Assembly (NCBI RefSeq): GCF_000153305.1
Contig: NZ_CH724107.1
Span: forward strand, 828,994-892,993
Direction: 5' to 3'
DNA length: 64,000 nucleotides
DNA from: Oceanicola granulosus HTCC2516
GTDB lineage: Bacteria; Pseudomonadota; Alphaproteobacteria; Rhodobacterales; Rhodobacteraceae
Part shown: piece by piece, positions 39,148 to 52,678 of the stretch
Numbering within the stretch: position 1 is the first letter of the stretch
Layout of the letters: each line of letters starts with the position of its first letter
Made by a program: the position numbers and the translations under genes
Notes under the pieces: model-generated
Databases searched by the model: none
What the model was told of the DNA's origin: nothing
What the model saw: only the letters and a program-made list of their open reading frames with translations

Positions 39148-39164
<17 letters not shown>
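38268..39164 (+). CDS. ABC sugar permease, MalF/UgpA-like
   Basis: A 298-residue permease with about six membrane segments and an EAA loop (NIYEAATLDGAGPVRQFFTITLPLL). It begins at a GTG placed directly after the binding-protein stop, so it depends on translational coupling. It overlaps the next permease by 17 bp. Confidence 0.92.
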
Positions 39165-42834
<3,670 letters not shown>

Positions 42835-43018
42835 CAGCCGCCGAGTGACGCCGCTGGCCCGACCGGCCCAAGCCGCTCCGCCGTCCATCCAGGCGCGCTG
42901 GATCGGGTTTTCGGCACCATCGCCTCGTCATCCCGCCGGAACCGGGGTCGGGGCGGCAAGTTGAGGCTCGAGGCGCCGGAGCCTCGCGACTGGCAAGGAG
43001 AGAGGCTTCTCGACGTCC

Positions 43019-44095
43019 ATGAATCGATCAGACGACAGCTTCATCGTCCACCGGACCCGGCCGCTGAATGCGGAGCCCACGCCCACGGCCCTGATGTCCG
43101 GGTTCTTCACGCCGCAGCACCTCTTCTACATCCGAAGCCACGGCGACACTCCGGAACTTCCTGCCGACCACGAGGTCAGGCTGTCGGGGCTGGTCACATC
43201 TCCCCTTCGGTTCTCCCTGGAACGGCTACGCCGCGAGTTCCCGAAGCGGAAGGTCATCGCGACCTTGCAGTGCGCCGGCAATCGTCGCGCGGAGATGCAG
43301 GACGTCCGGCAGACGTCGGGAGACCCCTGGCGGATCGGTGCAGTCGGGACTGCCGAGTGGACGGGCGTCGCGCTCGCGGATGTGCTGGCGAAGGCGGGCA
43401 TCGACGAGACGCGGGCGCGCCACGTCGCCTTCAGATGCGCCGACGTGGTCGACATCGACGGCGAGATCGCGCCCTACGAGGTGTCGATCAGCGTCGAGCG
43501 CGCGATGGCCGGTGACGTGCTCGTCGCATGGGCGCTGAACGGCGAGGATCTCGATCCCGCGCACGGCGCGCCGATGCGGATCATCGTTCCCGGCTACGCG
43601 GGCGCCCGGAGCGCCAAGTGGCTTCTGGAGATCGACGTGCGGGATGCGCCGTCCGACAGCCCCGTCCAAGCGCGGGACTACAAGCTCTTCCCGCCCTCGG
43701 TCGCGAGGCAGGATGCGAACTGGGACGAGGGAGTGACGATCGAGCAGATGCCCGTGACGTCGGCCATCTGCCTGCCCCGGCCGGACGAGCCGATCCCGCC
43801 CGGCAGGACGACCGTCAAAGGCTACGCCATGGCCTACGGGCGGAAGGTGGCGCGCGTGGATGTCTCGACCGACGGCGGGCGCTCCTGGCGGCAGGCCGGG
43901 CTCATGTCCGAGCGAACGACGGCGGCCTGGACGCTATGGGCGCTCGACGTGGACCTGCCGGCCGGGCGGCACGAACTCGTGGTGAAGGCGGTCGACGAGG
44001 CGGGCCAGTCGCAGCCCGAGTGCCTCGAGGGCATCTGGAACTTCGCCGGCTACCTCGCCACGGCATGGCACCGTGTCATCGTGGACGTCGGCTGA
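43019..44095 (+). CDS. Sulfite oxidase family molybdopterin-dependent oxidoreductase
   Basis: A 358-residue protein with the molybdopterin-binding domain (about 20-225) and the C-terminal dimerisation immunoglobulin-like domain (about 235-355). The molybdenum-ligating Cys85 lies in LQCAGNRR. There is no twin-arginine signal, so it would stay in the cytoplasm unless a signal was missed. No cytochrome partner is adjacent. It could oxidise sulfite or a related substrate such as another sulfur or nitrogen oxyanion. Confidence 0.88.
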   Translation: MNRSDDSFIVHRTRPLNAEPTPTALMSGFFTPQHLFYIRSHGDTPELPADHEVRLSGLVTSPLRFSLERLRREFPKRKVIATLQCAGNRRAEMQDVRQTSGDPWRIGAVGTAEWTGVALADVLAKAGIDETRARHVAFRCADVVDIDGEIAPYEVSISVERAMAGDVLVAWALNGEDLDPAHGAPMRIIVPGYAGARSAKWLLEIDVRDAPSDSPVQARDYKLFPPSVARQDANWDEGVTIEQMPVTSAICLPRPDEPIPPGRTTVKGYAMAYGRKVARVDVSTDGGRSWRQAGLMSERTTAAWTLWALDVDLPAGRHELVVKAVDEAGQSQPECLEGIWNFAGYLATAWHRVIVDVG

Positions 44096-44105
44096 GTCCG
44101 GCCCT

Positions 44106-44129
44106 GCCCGGGCGGACGCGCGCCCGGGC
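44106..44129. terminator. Hairpin between convergent genes
   Basis: GCCCGGGC (44106-44113) is repeated as its own reverse complement at 44122-44129 around an 8-base loop, between the convergent sulfite-oxidase and permease genes. It could work as a two-way terminator; no T-tract is present. Confidence 0.5.
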
Positions 44130-44137
44130 GACCGCCC

Positions 44138-44962
44138 TCACCCCTTCACGCCGGCCGAGATCATCACCGCCTCGGTGACGCGCTTCTGGAAGATCAGGTA
44201 GCCCACGATCACCGGCGCGGCGGCCAGCAGGGCGAGCGCCATCATCCGGGCGTAGGCGACGCCGAAGGAGTCGGTGACCTGGGTGATGCCGACGGGGATC
44301 GTCATCATGCCCTCGCTGGTCACGATCAGGAACGGCCAGAAGAAGTTGTTCCAGGCGCCGATGAAGGTGATGATCGAGAGCGCGGCGGTGATGCCCCAGT
44401 TGAGCGGCAGGTAGAGCTTGAAGAGCAGGGTGAACTCGCCGCCGCCGTCGAGCAGCACCGCCTCGCGCATCTCGTGAGGGATGGCGTCGAAGAACTGCTT
44501 GTAGACGATGATGACCACCGGCGCGATCAACTGGGGCAGGATGATGCCCCACCAGGTGTTGACCATGTCGAGGTCGTTCATCAGCACGAACTGCGCCACG
44601 TAGAGCGCCGGCGCGGGGACCATGAAGCTCGCCACGACCAGCAGGTAGAGCGCGCGCCGGCCCGGGAAGCGCAGCTGGGAGAGCGCGTAGGCGCACATCA
44701 TCCCGGTCAGCAGGATCAGGAAGGTGATGATCAGCGAGGTGCCGACGGAATTGAGGTACCAGAGCGGCAGCTTGGAGGTCGACAGCACGTCGATGTAGGC
44801 CGAGAAATTCAGCTCGTCCATCAGGATGCCGGCGTCGGAGACGATCCGGTTCTCGCTGCGCAGCGAGGTGGTGAGCGCCCAGTAGAGCGGGAAGATCCAG
44901 ATCGCCGCGGCGATCAGCACGAGCGCGGTGAAGGCGATGTTGCGGGCGCGTTTCGCGGTCAT
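44138..44962 (-). CDS. ABC sugar permease, MalG-like (arabinoside operon)
   Basis: A 274-residue permease with six likely spans and the EAA loop EMREAVLLDGGGEFTLLFKLYLPL. The ATG at 44962 overlaps the stop of the MalF-like gene (ATGA). It is the last gene of the LysR-GH51-ATPase-SBP-permease operon and ends near a hairpin. Confidence 0.93.
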   Translation of the reverse strand: MTAKRARNIAFTALVLIAAAIWIFPLYWALTTSLRSENRIVSDAGILMDELNFSAYIDVLSTSKLPLWYLNSVGTSLIITFLILLTGMMCAYALSQLRFPGRRALYLLVVASFMVPAPALYVAQFVLMNDLDMVNTWWGIILPQLIAPVVIIVYKQFFDAIPHEMREAVLLDGGGEFTLLFKLYLPLNWGITAALSIITFIGAWNNFFWPFLIVTSEGMMTIPVGITQVTDSFGVAYARMMALALLAAAPVIVGYLIFQKRVTEAVMISAGVKG

Positions 44963-45843
44963 TTTCGGCCTCCGATGCGCAGGAGCTGGTATTGCAGGAT
45001 CGACACCACCACGATGAGCACGAAGAGCACCATGGCGACGGCGGAGGCGTAGCCGCCGTTGTTGAGCTGGAAGGCCTCGCGGTACATCTGCATCAGCACG
45101 ACGTAGGACTGGTTGAAGGGGCCGCCGCCCGACAGCAGGTAGACCTGGTCGAAGATCTTGAGCTGCAGGATCAGTTGCAGCGTCAGCACCAGCGCCGTCA
45201 CCGGCCACAGCAGCGGCCACGTCACCCGCCAGAAACGCTGCCACGGGGTCGCGCCGTCGAGGGCGGCGGCCTCGTAGAGGTCGGCGGGAATGTTGCGCAG
45301 TCCGGCGATGAGCAGCAGCACGTTGAAGCCGTTGGTCCACCAGATCGTCACGACGGCGATCATCGGCATGACCCAGTAGGGGTTCTTGAAGACCGGGACG
45401 GGCTTGCCCGTCACCGCCTCGATGAGCGGCTGCAGGATGCCGAACTGGAAGTCGAGCATCCAGGACCAGATCATCGTCACCACCGAGACCGGCAGCACGT
45501 AGGGCAGGAAGAACATGGTCAGCACCAGCGCCTGCGTCCGCCCCTTGAGCCGGCTGACGGCGAGGGCGATGAGCAGGGCGATCACCGTCGTCGGGATCAC
45601 GGTGAGCAGGACGAAGTAGAAGTTGTTCCACAGCGACGTGTAGAACAGCCGGTCGTTGAACAGCTCGACGTAGTTGGCGAGGCCGACCCAGTTGCCCTCG
45701 CCGATCAGCGGCGAGTCGGTGAAGCTGAGCGCGATCACCTTGTAGGTCGGGTAGAGGAAGAAGACCGAAAACAGGATCAGGAAGGGCGCCGTCAGCAAGG
45801 CCGCGGTGCGCAGCTCGCGGCGGCGGCGGTTCGATTTCGACAT
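44959..45843 (-). CDS. ABC sugar permease, MalF-like (arabinoside operon)
   Basis: A 294-residue permease with a basic N terminus (SKSNRRRRELRTAALL) and the EAA-type loop DLYEAAALDGATPWQRFWRVTWPLL. A GGAG about 9 bases upstream supports the ATG at 45843. It follows the binding-protein gene by about 77 bases. Confidence 0.93.
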   Translation of the reverse strand: MSKSNRRRRELRTAALLTAPFLILFSVFFLYPTYKVIALSFTDSPLIGEGNWVGLANYVELFNDRLFYTSLWNNFYFVLLTVIPTTVIALLIALAVSRLKGRTQALVLTMFFLPYVLPVSVVTMIWSWMLDFQFGILQPLIEAVTGKPVPVFKNPYWVMPMIAVVTIWWTNGFNVLLLIAGLRNIPADLYEAAALDGATPWQRFWRVTWPLLWPVTALVLTLQLILQLKIFDQVYLLSGGGPFNQSYVVLMQMYREAFQLNNGGYASAVAMVLFVLIVVVSILQYQLLRIGGRK

Positions 45844-45920
45844 GGACGGTCTCCGGTTCCGCTCGGTCGTGACAGGAAGGCCGGGGACGCGGCGAAGGCG
45901 CCCCCGGCCGGGTGGCAGGC

Positions 45921-47198
45921 TCAGTCGAGCAGGGACTGAAGCTCGTCCTTCATCTGCTGCGCGGCCTCTTCGGGGCTGAGGAAGCCGTGCACCGCCGGTG
46001 CGATCAGGTTGTCGACCGCGTCGTAGACCGGCGAGGCGACGCCCGCGATCTTCGAGCGCGGATCGAAGGCCGCGTTGTCGGCGAGCGAGGCGTAGGTCGC
46101 GTTGGGCTGAAGCTCGGCGTACTCCGCGCTCTCCACCGTGGGCTTGTAGGCGGGGATGTGGCCCGCGCCGGCCCAGTCGAGCGAGTGCTCCTGCATCCAG
46201 CCGATCACCGTGAGCACCGCCGCGCGGGTCTCCTCGCTCATGTCCGGGTCGTTCGGAATGGCGAAGGCGTGGGAGTCGGCCCAGGTGGCGGGCTGGTCCA
46301 TCATCTGCGGGATCTCGTTGGCGAACCACTCGAAGCCCAGCGTGCCGGCGTCGGTCTGGTCCTTGAAGGTCGGCACTTCCCACACACCGTTGATGTGCAG
46401 CACCGAGCGCCCGCCCGAGAACAGCGCGACGGAGGCCTCATAGGCGGCCTGCTCGGGGATCAGCCCCTCGGAGCGCCAGTCGGCGAGGGTCTGGATGGCG
46501 TTGACGGCCTTGTCCATGTTGTCGCCGGCGAGCACTTCGCCGTCGGTCAGCAGCTGGCCGTCCTGCTGGCGGAACAGCGTGTAGAACATCCGCCAGGTGC
46601 CGCCACCGCCCTCGGTCTGGAAGCTGAGCGGATCGGAGAAGCCCTCCTCCTTCGCCCAGCGCAGCAGCTCCGTCAGGTCCTCGAGCGACTCGATGCCGGT
46701 GAGGTTGCCGTCGGCGTCGAGCCACTGGGTGCCCTCGAGCGCGGTGCGGTTGTAGTGGGCCACGACCGCGTGGATGTCGAAGGGCACCGCCATCAAGGTG
46801 CCGTCGGGCGCGGAGGCGGCGGCGATGGAGGCTTCGAAGAAGTCATCCGCCGAGAGCCCGGCCGTCTCGAGGTCGGCCTCGGTGATCGGCGACAGCACCC
46901 CCTCCTCGAGCGCCAGCGGCAGGCGCGAGAGGTGGTAGGTCATGATGTCGGGCCCCTGCCCCACGGCGACCGAGGTGCGCACCTTGGTGTAGTAGGGCTG
47001 GCCCCATTCGAGCGTGGTGCCCTCGATCTGGATGTCGTCGTGCTCGGCGTTGAACTCGTCGATCAGCGCCTTCATGCGGACGCCGTCGCCGCCGCCGAGG
47101 AAATCCCACCATTCGACCTCGACCTGCGCCATCGCCGGGGTCGAGAGCCCGGCGGCGAGCGCCGTCGCGGCGGCCAGTCTTGCGTAAGCAGTCTTCAT
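45921..47198 (-). CDS. ABC sugar-binding protein, family 1 (arabinoside operon)
   Basis: A 425-residue periplasmic binding protein with signal peptide (about 1-24, ending PAMAQ) and SBP_bac_1 pattern (VEVEWWDFLGGGDG, then FNAEHDDIQIEG). Its ligand is probably L-arabinose or short arabinosides given the linked GH51 enzyme. Located between ATPase and permease genes in one operon. Confidence 0.92.
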   Translation of the reverse strand: MKTAYARLAAATALAAGLSTPAMAQVEVEWWDFLGGGDGVRMKALIDEFNAEHDDIQIEGTTLEWGQPYYTKVRTSVAVGQGPDIMTYHLSRLPLALEEGVLSPITEADLETAGLSADDFFEASIAAASAPDGTLMAVPFDIHAVVAHYNRTALEGTQWLDADGNLTGIESLEDLTELLRWAKEEGFSDPLSFQTEGGGGTWRMFYTLFRQQDGQLLTDGEVLAGDNMDKAVNAIQTLADWRSEGLIPEQAAYEASVALFSGGRSVLHINGVWEVPTFKDQTDAGTLGFEWFANEIPQMMDQPATWADSHAFAIPNDPDMSEETRAAVLTVIGWMQEHSLDWAGAGHIPAYKPTVESAEYAELQPNATYASLADNAAFDPRSKIAGVASPVYDAVDNLIAPAVHGFLSPEEAAQQMKDELQSLLD

Positions 47199-47227
47199 CT
47201 TGTCCTCCTCCTTGGGTTGTCGTGTCG

Positions 47228-48313
<1,086 letters not shown>

Positions 48314-48338
48314 GGCTCCTCCTCCCCGGCCCTCGGCC

Positions 48339-49856
48339 TTACTTCACCGCCAGCCGGATCACGCTGTAGGAGAAGGCCGGCAGCTCGCCCTTGAGCGCGC
48401 CCGCCTCCACGGAGAGCTTGTCGCCCTTCCTCGGCACGATGCGCTCGGGCTCCTCGCAGGTGTTGGCGACGCGCGCGTCGGCGCTGTTGCCGCCCATGAC
48501 CTGGTGATCGACCAGCCGCAGCTCGCCGAACCCGTGCAGCGCGACGTCGAGTGTCATGGCCTCGTCGGGGCTGCGGTTGATGGCGAAGACGGTGATCGAC
48601 TGGCCGTCGTCGGCGAGCACGGCCGCGACGTCGAGGTAGTTCACGTCCTGCGCCACCTCCGCGTCGTAGCGCGGCCCGTCGACGGCGACGTTGAGCGCGG
48701 TACCGCGGCCGTAGAGGCTGGCGAACTGGTAGGGGTAGTAGATCGTCGTCGCCCAGGCCGGGCCGCCCGCTTTGGTGCGGATCGGCGCGATGACGTTGAC
48801 CAGCTGCGCGATGCAGGCGATCTTGACCCGGTCGGAGCGGCGGATGAACTCGTTGAGCAGGCCGCCGACGAAGATCGCGTCCTCGAGGTTGTAGTCTTCC
48901 TCGAGCAGCTCGGGCGCCTCGGGCCAGTCCCACGACTTCCAGTTCTTCGAGTCCTGCTCGCGGTTGTGATACCAGACGTTCCACTCGTCGAAGCAGATGT
49001 AGATGTCGTTCTGCGCCCGCTTCTTGGCCTTCACGTAGTCGATCACGCCGGCGATGGACTGGATGTAGCGGCCCGTCTCCTCGATCTTGGCGAAGTAGTT
49101 GAGGCTGTTGCGGCTGGAATTGCCGAAGTACTTGTGCAGCGAGATGTAGTCGACGTTCTCGTAGCACTCCTCGAGCACCTGCCGCTCCCAGTCGGGGTAG
49201 GTCGGCATCTGGTCGTTGGAGGAGCCGCAGACGACGGTCTCGATGCCGCCGCCGAAGGCCTTGACCGCCTTGGAGGTCTCGTCGGCGAGGCGGCCGTATT
49301 CCTTGGCCTCCATGTGGCCGATCTGCCAGGGACCGTCCATCTCGTTGCCGAGGCACCACATCTTCACGTCGTAGGGCTTCTCGACGCCGTGGCTGCGGCG
49401 CAGGTCGCTCCAGTGGGTGCCCGAGGGGTGGTTGCAGTACTCGACGAAGTTGCGCGCCTCCTCGATGCCGCGGGTGCCGAGGTTGACGGCGAGCATCATC
49501 TCGATGCCCGCGTCGTCGGCCCAGCGGGCGAACTCGTTGATCCCGACCTGGTTGGTCTCTTTCGAGCGCCAGGCGAGATCGAGCCGCACCGGGCGCTCGT
49601 CCTGCGGGCCGATCCCGTCTTCCCACTTGTAGGCGGAGACGAAGTTGCCGCCCGGGTAGCGGATCGCCGGGATGTTCAGCTCGCGCACGAGGTCGAGCAC
49701 GTCGTTGCGGAACCCGTGGGCGTTGGCGGTCGGGTGATCCGGCTCGTAGATGCCGGTGTAGATCGCCCGGCCCATATGTTCGATGAACGCGGAATAGAGA
49801 CGGTTGTCGATCTGCGCGACGGAATAGTCGCGGTGAATGGTGGCGCGGGCCTTCAT
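48339..49856 (-). CDS. GH51 alpha-L-arabinofuranosidase
   Basis: A 505-residue family 51 glycoside hydrolase with a (beta/alpha)8 barrel and a C-terminal beta-domain. The acid/base Glu172 lies in LGNEMDG and the nucleophile Glu291 in ICFDEWNVW, as in characterised arabinofuranosidases. No signal peptide is visible, so it acts inside the cell on imported arabinosides. It is followed by the complete importer. Confidence 0.93.
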   Translation of the reverse strand: MKARATIHRDYSVAQIDNRLYSAFIEHMGRAIYTGIYEPDHPTANAHGFRNDVLDLVRELNIPAIRYPGGNFVSAYKWEDGIGPQDERPVRLDLAWRSKETNQVGINEFARWADDAGIEMMLAVNLGTRGIEEARNFVEYCNHPSGTHWSDLRRSHGVEKPYDVKMWCLGNEMDGPWQIGHMEAKEYGRLADETSKAVKAFGGGIETVVCGSSNDQMPTYPDWERQVLEECYENVDYISLHKYFGNSSRNSLNYFAKIEETGRYIQSIAGVIDYVKAKKRAQNDIYICFDEWNVWYHNREQDSKNWKSWDWPEAPELLEEDYNLEDAIFVGGLLNEFIRRSDRVKIACIAQLVNVIAPIRTKAGGPAWATTIYYPYQFASLYGRGTALNVAVDGPRYDAEVAQDVNYLDVAAVLADDGQSITVFAINRSPDEAMTLDVALHGFGELRLVDHQVMGGNSADARVANTCEEPERIVPRKGDKLSVEAGALKGELPAFSYSVIRLAVK

Positions 49857-49938
49857 GTCCCCTCCGAGCTTCGATGCCTGTTGGAGCGGACGTTACGGGG
49901 GCGGCCGTTGCCGAACAATTTACCATTCTGCCAATCAA

Positions 49939-49956
49939 GTTAGCAGAAGTGCTAAC
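49939..49956. promoter_or_regulatory. Inverted repeat upstream of the GH51 operon
   Basis: GTTAGCA-GAAG-TGCTAAC is a perfect 7-4-7 inverted repeat overlapping the stop codon of the LysR gene and 83 bases upstream of the GH51 start. It is a candidate operator for the arabinoside operon. Confidence 0.55.
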
Positions 49957-50962
49957 GCCCCTCCCCCGGCATGCGCGCCTTCACCAGCGTCAGCAGCCGC
50001 TCGGCCGCGGGCGACATCAGCCGGTCGCGCGGCAGCAGGATGTGGTAGGGCTCGATCGGGATGGGCCGCTTCGTCTCCAGCAGGACGAGATCGGCCTCGT
50101 AGGGCGGATTGAGCAGCAGCTCCGCCACCTCCTCGGTGACGATGGCGATGATGTCGGACTCGCGTAGCAGCGCCATGATCGCCACCACCGACGCCGTCTC
50201 GAGCACGTTCTCGGGCATGTCCGCGCCCTCGTTGTGGAAGGCGATCTCCATCGCGTGCCTGAGCGGCGCGCCCCGGCTCTGCATGGTCCAGAACGCGTCG
50301 CGCAGCTCGCCCAGCGCCACCGGGCCGGACCGCGCGAGCGGATGCCCGCGCCGCACCATCAGCAGCACGCTCTCGCCGCGCGCCGGCTGGATCTCGAACT
50401 CGCGCGAGTAGTCGCCCTGCCCGACGCGGCTGAGGGTGAAGTCGTACTCGCCCCGCTCCAGCCCCCACATCAGCTGCGACGACGACGACACGTCGAGCGA
50501 CACGTCCACCTGCGGCGCCTCCTCCTTCAGCGCGAGGATCGCCGGGATCACCGCCGAGAGCGCCCCGCCGGTGACCGCCCCGACGCGCACCGAGCCGCCC
50601 GTCCCGCCGAGATGCGCGCCGAAATCCTGCGCCATGCGGTCGATGTCGTGGACGAGCTTGCGGGCGTGGGTGACGAGCACCTCGCCCGCCGGCGTCGGCG
50701 ACATGCCCTTGGGCGTGCGTTCGAACAGGTGCGTGGCGAGCTGCGTTTCCATGTCGGCGAGCATGCGCGAGGCGGCAGGCGTCGTCATCCCGCACACGTC
50801 CGCCGCCAGCCGCAGCTTGCCATGGCGGGCGATCTCGGTGAGCAGGCGCAGTTGCACCGGCCTGAGGGAGCGGAGGTAGAGGTCCAAGGGCAGCGCCTTC
50901 TCGTGGTCGATGCCTCCCCTTACCGTGCCGCCCCGAAGGGGGCCACTCCCGGCGCGGACCAT
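49952..50962 (-). CDS. LysR-family regulator (GbpR-like)
   Basis: About 336 residues. An N-terminal winged helix (about 30-90, LRPVQLRLLTEIARHGKLRLAAD) and a full LysR effector domain are present. The pattern resembles GbpR-type regulators of galactose/arabinose binding-protein genes. It is transcribed in the same direction as and just before the GH51 operon, so it may control it through the inverted repeat at its own 3' end. No good ribosome-binding site marks the ATG at 50962, so the start is tentative. Confidence 0.85.
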   Translation of the reverse strand: MVRAGSGPLRGGTVRGGIDHEKALPLDLYLRSLRPVQLRLLTEIARHGKLRLAADVCGMTTPAASRMLADMETQLATHLFERTPKGMSPTPAGEVLVTHARKLVHDIDRMAQDFGAHLGGTGGSVRVGAVTGGALSAVIPAILALKEEAPQVDVSLDVSSSSQLMWGLERGEYDFTLSRVGQGDYSREFEIQPARGESVLLMVRRGHPLARSGPVALGELRDAFWTMQSRGAPLRHAMEIAFHNEGADMPENVLETASVVAIMALLRESDIIAIVTEEVAELLLNPPYEADLVLLETKRPIPIEPYHILLPRDRLMSPAAERLLTLVKARMPGEGR

Positions 50963-51100
50963 TTCGCGGCAGGGTGAAAAGTTCCATCCGCTTTCCCAAT
51001 ATCCTACATTGCCGCTCCCTGCGCCGATCTGGCTAGGCTCCTCCTCATCAACAGGCGGTTCGGCTGCAACGGGCCGCGGTACAGACAGGGGAGGTTCTTC

Positions 51101-52678
51101 ATGGTCGAGATGTCACGGCGCAGCCTGCTGGGGATGATCGGCACGATCGCCGGCAGTACGGCGATGTATCACGCGATGACCACGATGGGGCTGGCCCAGG
51201 CGTCGAGCTACCACGGGCCGATCCAGCTCGACGGCGCGCCCCAGGGGACGAAGATCCTCGTGCTGGGCGCCGGCCTCGCCGGCCTGACGGCGGCGCTGGA
51301 GCTGCGCGCGGCCGGCTACGAGGTCGAGGTGCTGGAATATCGCGAGAAGGCCGGCGGGCGCTGCTGGACCCTGCGCAGCGGCGACAGCTACACCGAGCTC
51401 GGCGGCGCGACGCAGAACGTCGACTTCGCCGAGGGCAACTACATCAACCCCGGCCCCTGGCGCCTGCCGCACAACCACTACGCCGTCATCGACTATTGCC
51501 GCCGCCTCGGCGTGCAGCTCGAGCCGTTCGTCCAGACCAACTACAACGCCTACGTCCACCGCTCCGACGCCTTCGGCGGCGAGCCGCAGCGGATGAAGCA
51601 CATCCTGACCGACTATCGCGGCCATGTCAGCGAGCTGCTGGCCAAGGCGGTCGACCAGGGCAAGCTCGACGACATGGTCACCGAGGAGGATCGCGAGGTC
51701 CTGATCGAGAGCCTGCGCCGCTTCGGGGTGCTCGACGACGCCAACGAGTACGTCAAGAGCCTGCGGACCAGCGGCTACCGGGGCTACGAGAAGCAGGCCG
51801 GCGGCGGCGTCGACGCGGCGCCGATCCCGTCCGACCCGCTGGACCCGTCGGAGGTGCTGCAGTCGCGGCTCTGGACGATGCTGTCGACCCACGAGACGAT
51901 GAACCACCACGCGCCCATGTTCCAGCCGGTCGGCGGGATGGACGCGATCGCCAGGGGCTTCGAGCGCGAGGTGGGCGATCTGATCACCTACAACGCCAAA
52001 GTCGTCTCGCTGCAGCAGGACGACAACGGCGTCACCGTCACCTGGCAGGACGGCGCCAACGGCGGCGCGACCCAGACCTCGACGGCCGACTACTGCGTCT
52101 GCACCATCCCCTTCTCGGTACTCGGCCAGATCGACCACAACCTGTCGTCGCCGCTCTCGGGCATCATCGCCGACATGCCCTACAACGGCTCCACCAAGGT
52201 CGGGCTCGAATTCAAGCGCCGCTTCTGGGAGCAGGACGAGGACATCTACGGCGGCATCACCTACACCGACCAGGCGATCACCCAGATCAGCTACCCCTCC
52301 ACGGGCTACCTGTCGGGCGGGCCGGCGGTGCTGCTGGGCTGCTACACGTGGCGCGGCGCGGACACGTTCAAGTTCAACGCGATGCAGCCCGAGGAGCGCA
52401 TCGAGTGGGCGCTGCGCATGGGCGAGAAGATCCACCCGCAATACCGCGAGGAGTTCAAGACCGGCGTCGCGGTGTCGTGGCACAAGGTGCCTTGGGTGCT
52501 CGGCTGCGCGGGCATCTGGGAGAACCGCGAGCGCGACTACGACGACGCGGTGGCGATCGACAACCGCGTGGTCTGCGCGGGTGAGCACCTGTCCTACCTG
52601 GCGGCCTGGCAGGAAGGCGCGATCCTCTCCTCCCTCGACGCGATCGGGCGTCTCCACGACAAGATCATCAACGGGTGA
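51101..52678 (+). CDS. Tat-exported FAD amine oxidase/dehydrogenase
   Basis: A 525-residue flavin amine oxidase family protein (amine oxidase / L-amino-acid oxidase-like). A twin-arginine signal (SRRSLLG near residue 5) indicates export in folded form. The FAD-binding segment is ILVLGAGLAGLTAALELRAAG with the follow-up EYREKAGGRC, and a C-terminal FAD-contact ENRERDYDDAV ... AGEHLSYLAAWQEGA is present. Such enzymes oxidise an amine to an imine. The next gene, overlapping by 4 bases, encodes a cytochrome c fused to a RidA domain and could be its electron acceptor and imine-handling partner. The substrate is unknown. Confidence 0.9.
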   Translation: MVEMSRRSLLGMIGTIAGSTAMYHAMTTMGLAQASSYHGPIQLDGAPQGTKILVLGAGLAGLTAALELRAAGYEVEVLEYREKAGGRCWTLRSGDSYTELGGATQNVDFAEGNYINPGPWRLPHNHYAVIDYCRRLGVQLEPFVQTNYNAYVHRSDAFGGEPQRMKHILTDYRGHVSELLAKAVDQGKLDDMVTEEDREVLIESLRRFGVLDDANEYVKSLRTSGYRGYEKQAGGGVDAAPIPSDPLDPSEVLQSRLWTMLSTHETMNHHAPMFQPVGGMDAIARGFEREVGDLITYNAKVVSLQQDDNGVTVTWQDGANGGATQTSTADYCVCTIPFSVLGQIDHNLSSPLSGIIADMPYNGSTKVGLEFKRRFWEQDEDIYGGITYTDQAITQISYPSTGYLSGGPAVLLGCYTWRGADTFKFNAMQPEERIEWALRMGEKIHPQYREEFKTGVAVSWHKVPWVLGCAGIWENRERDYDDAVAIDNRVVCAGEHLSYLAAWQEGAILSSLDAIGRLHDKIING

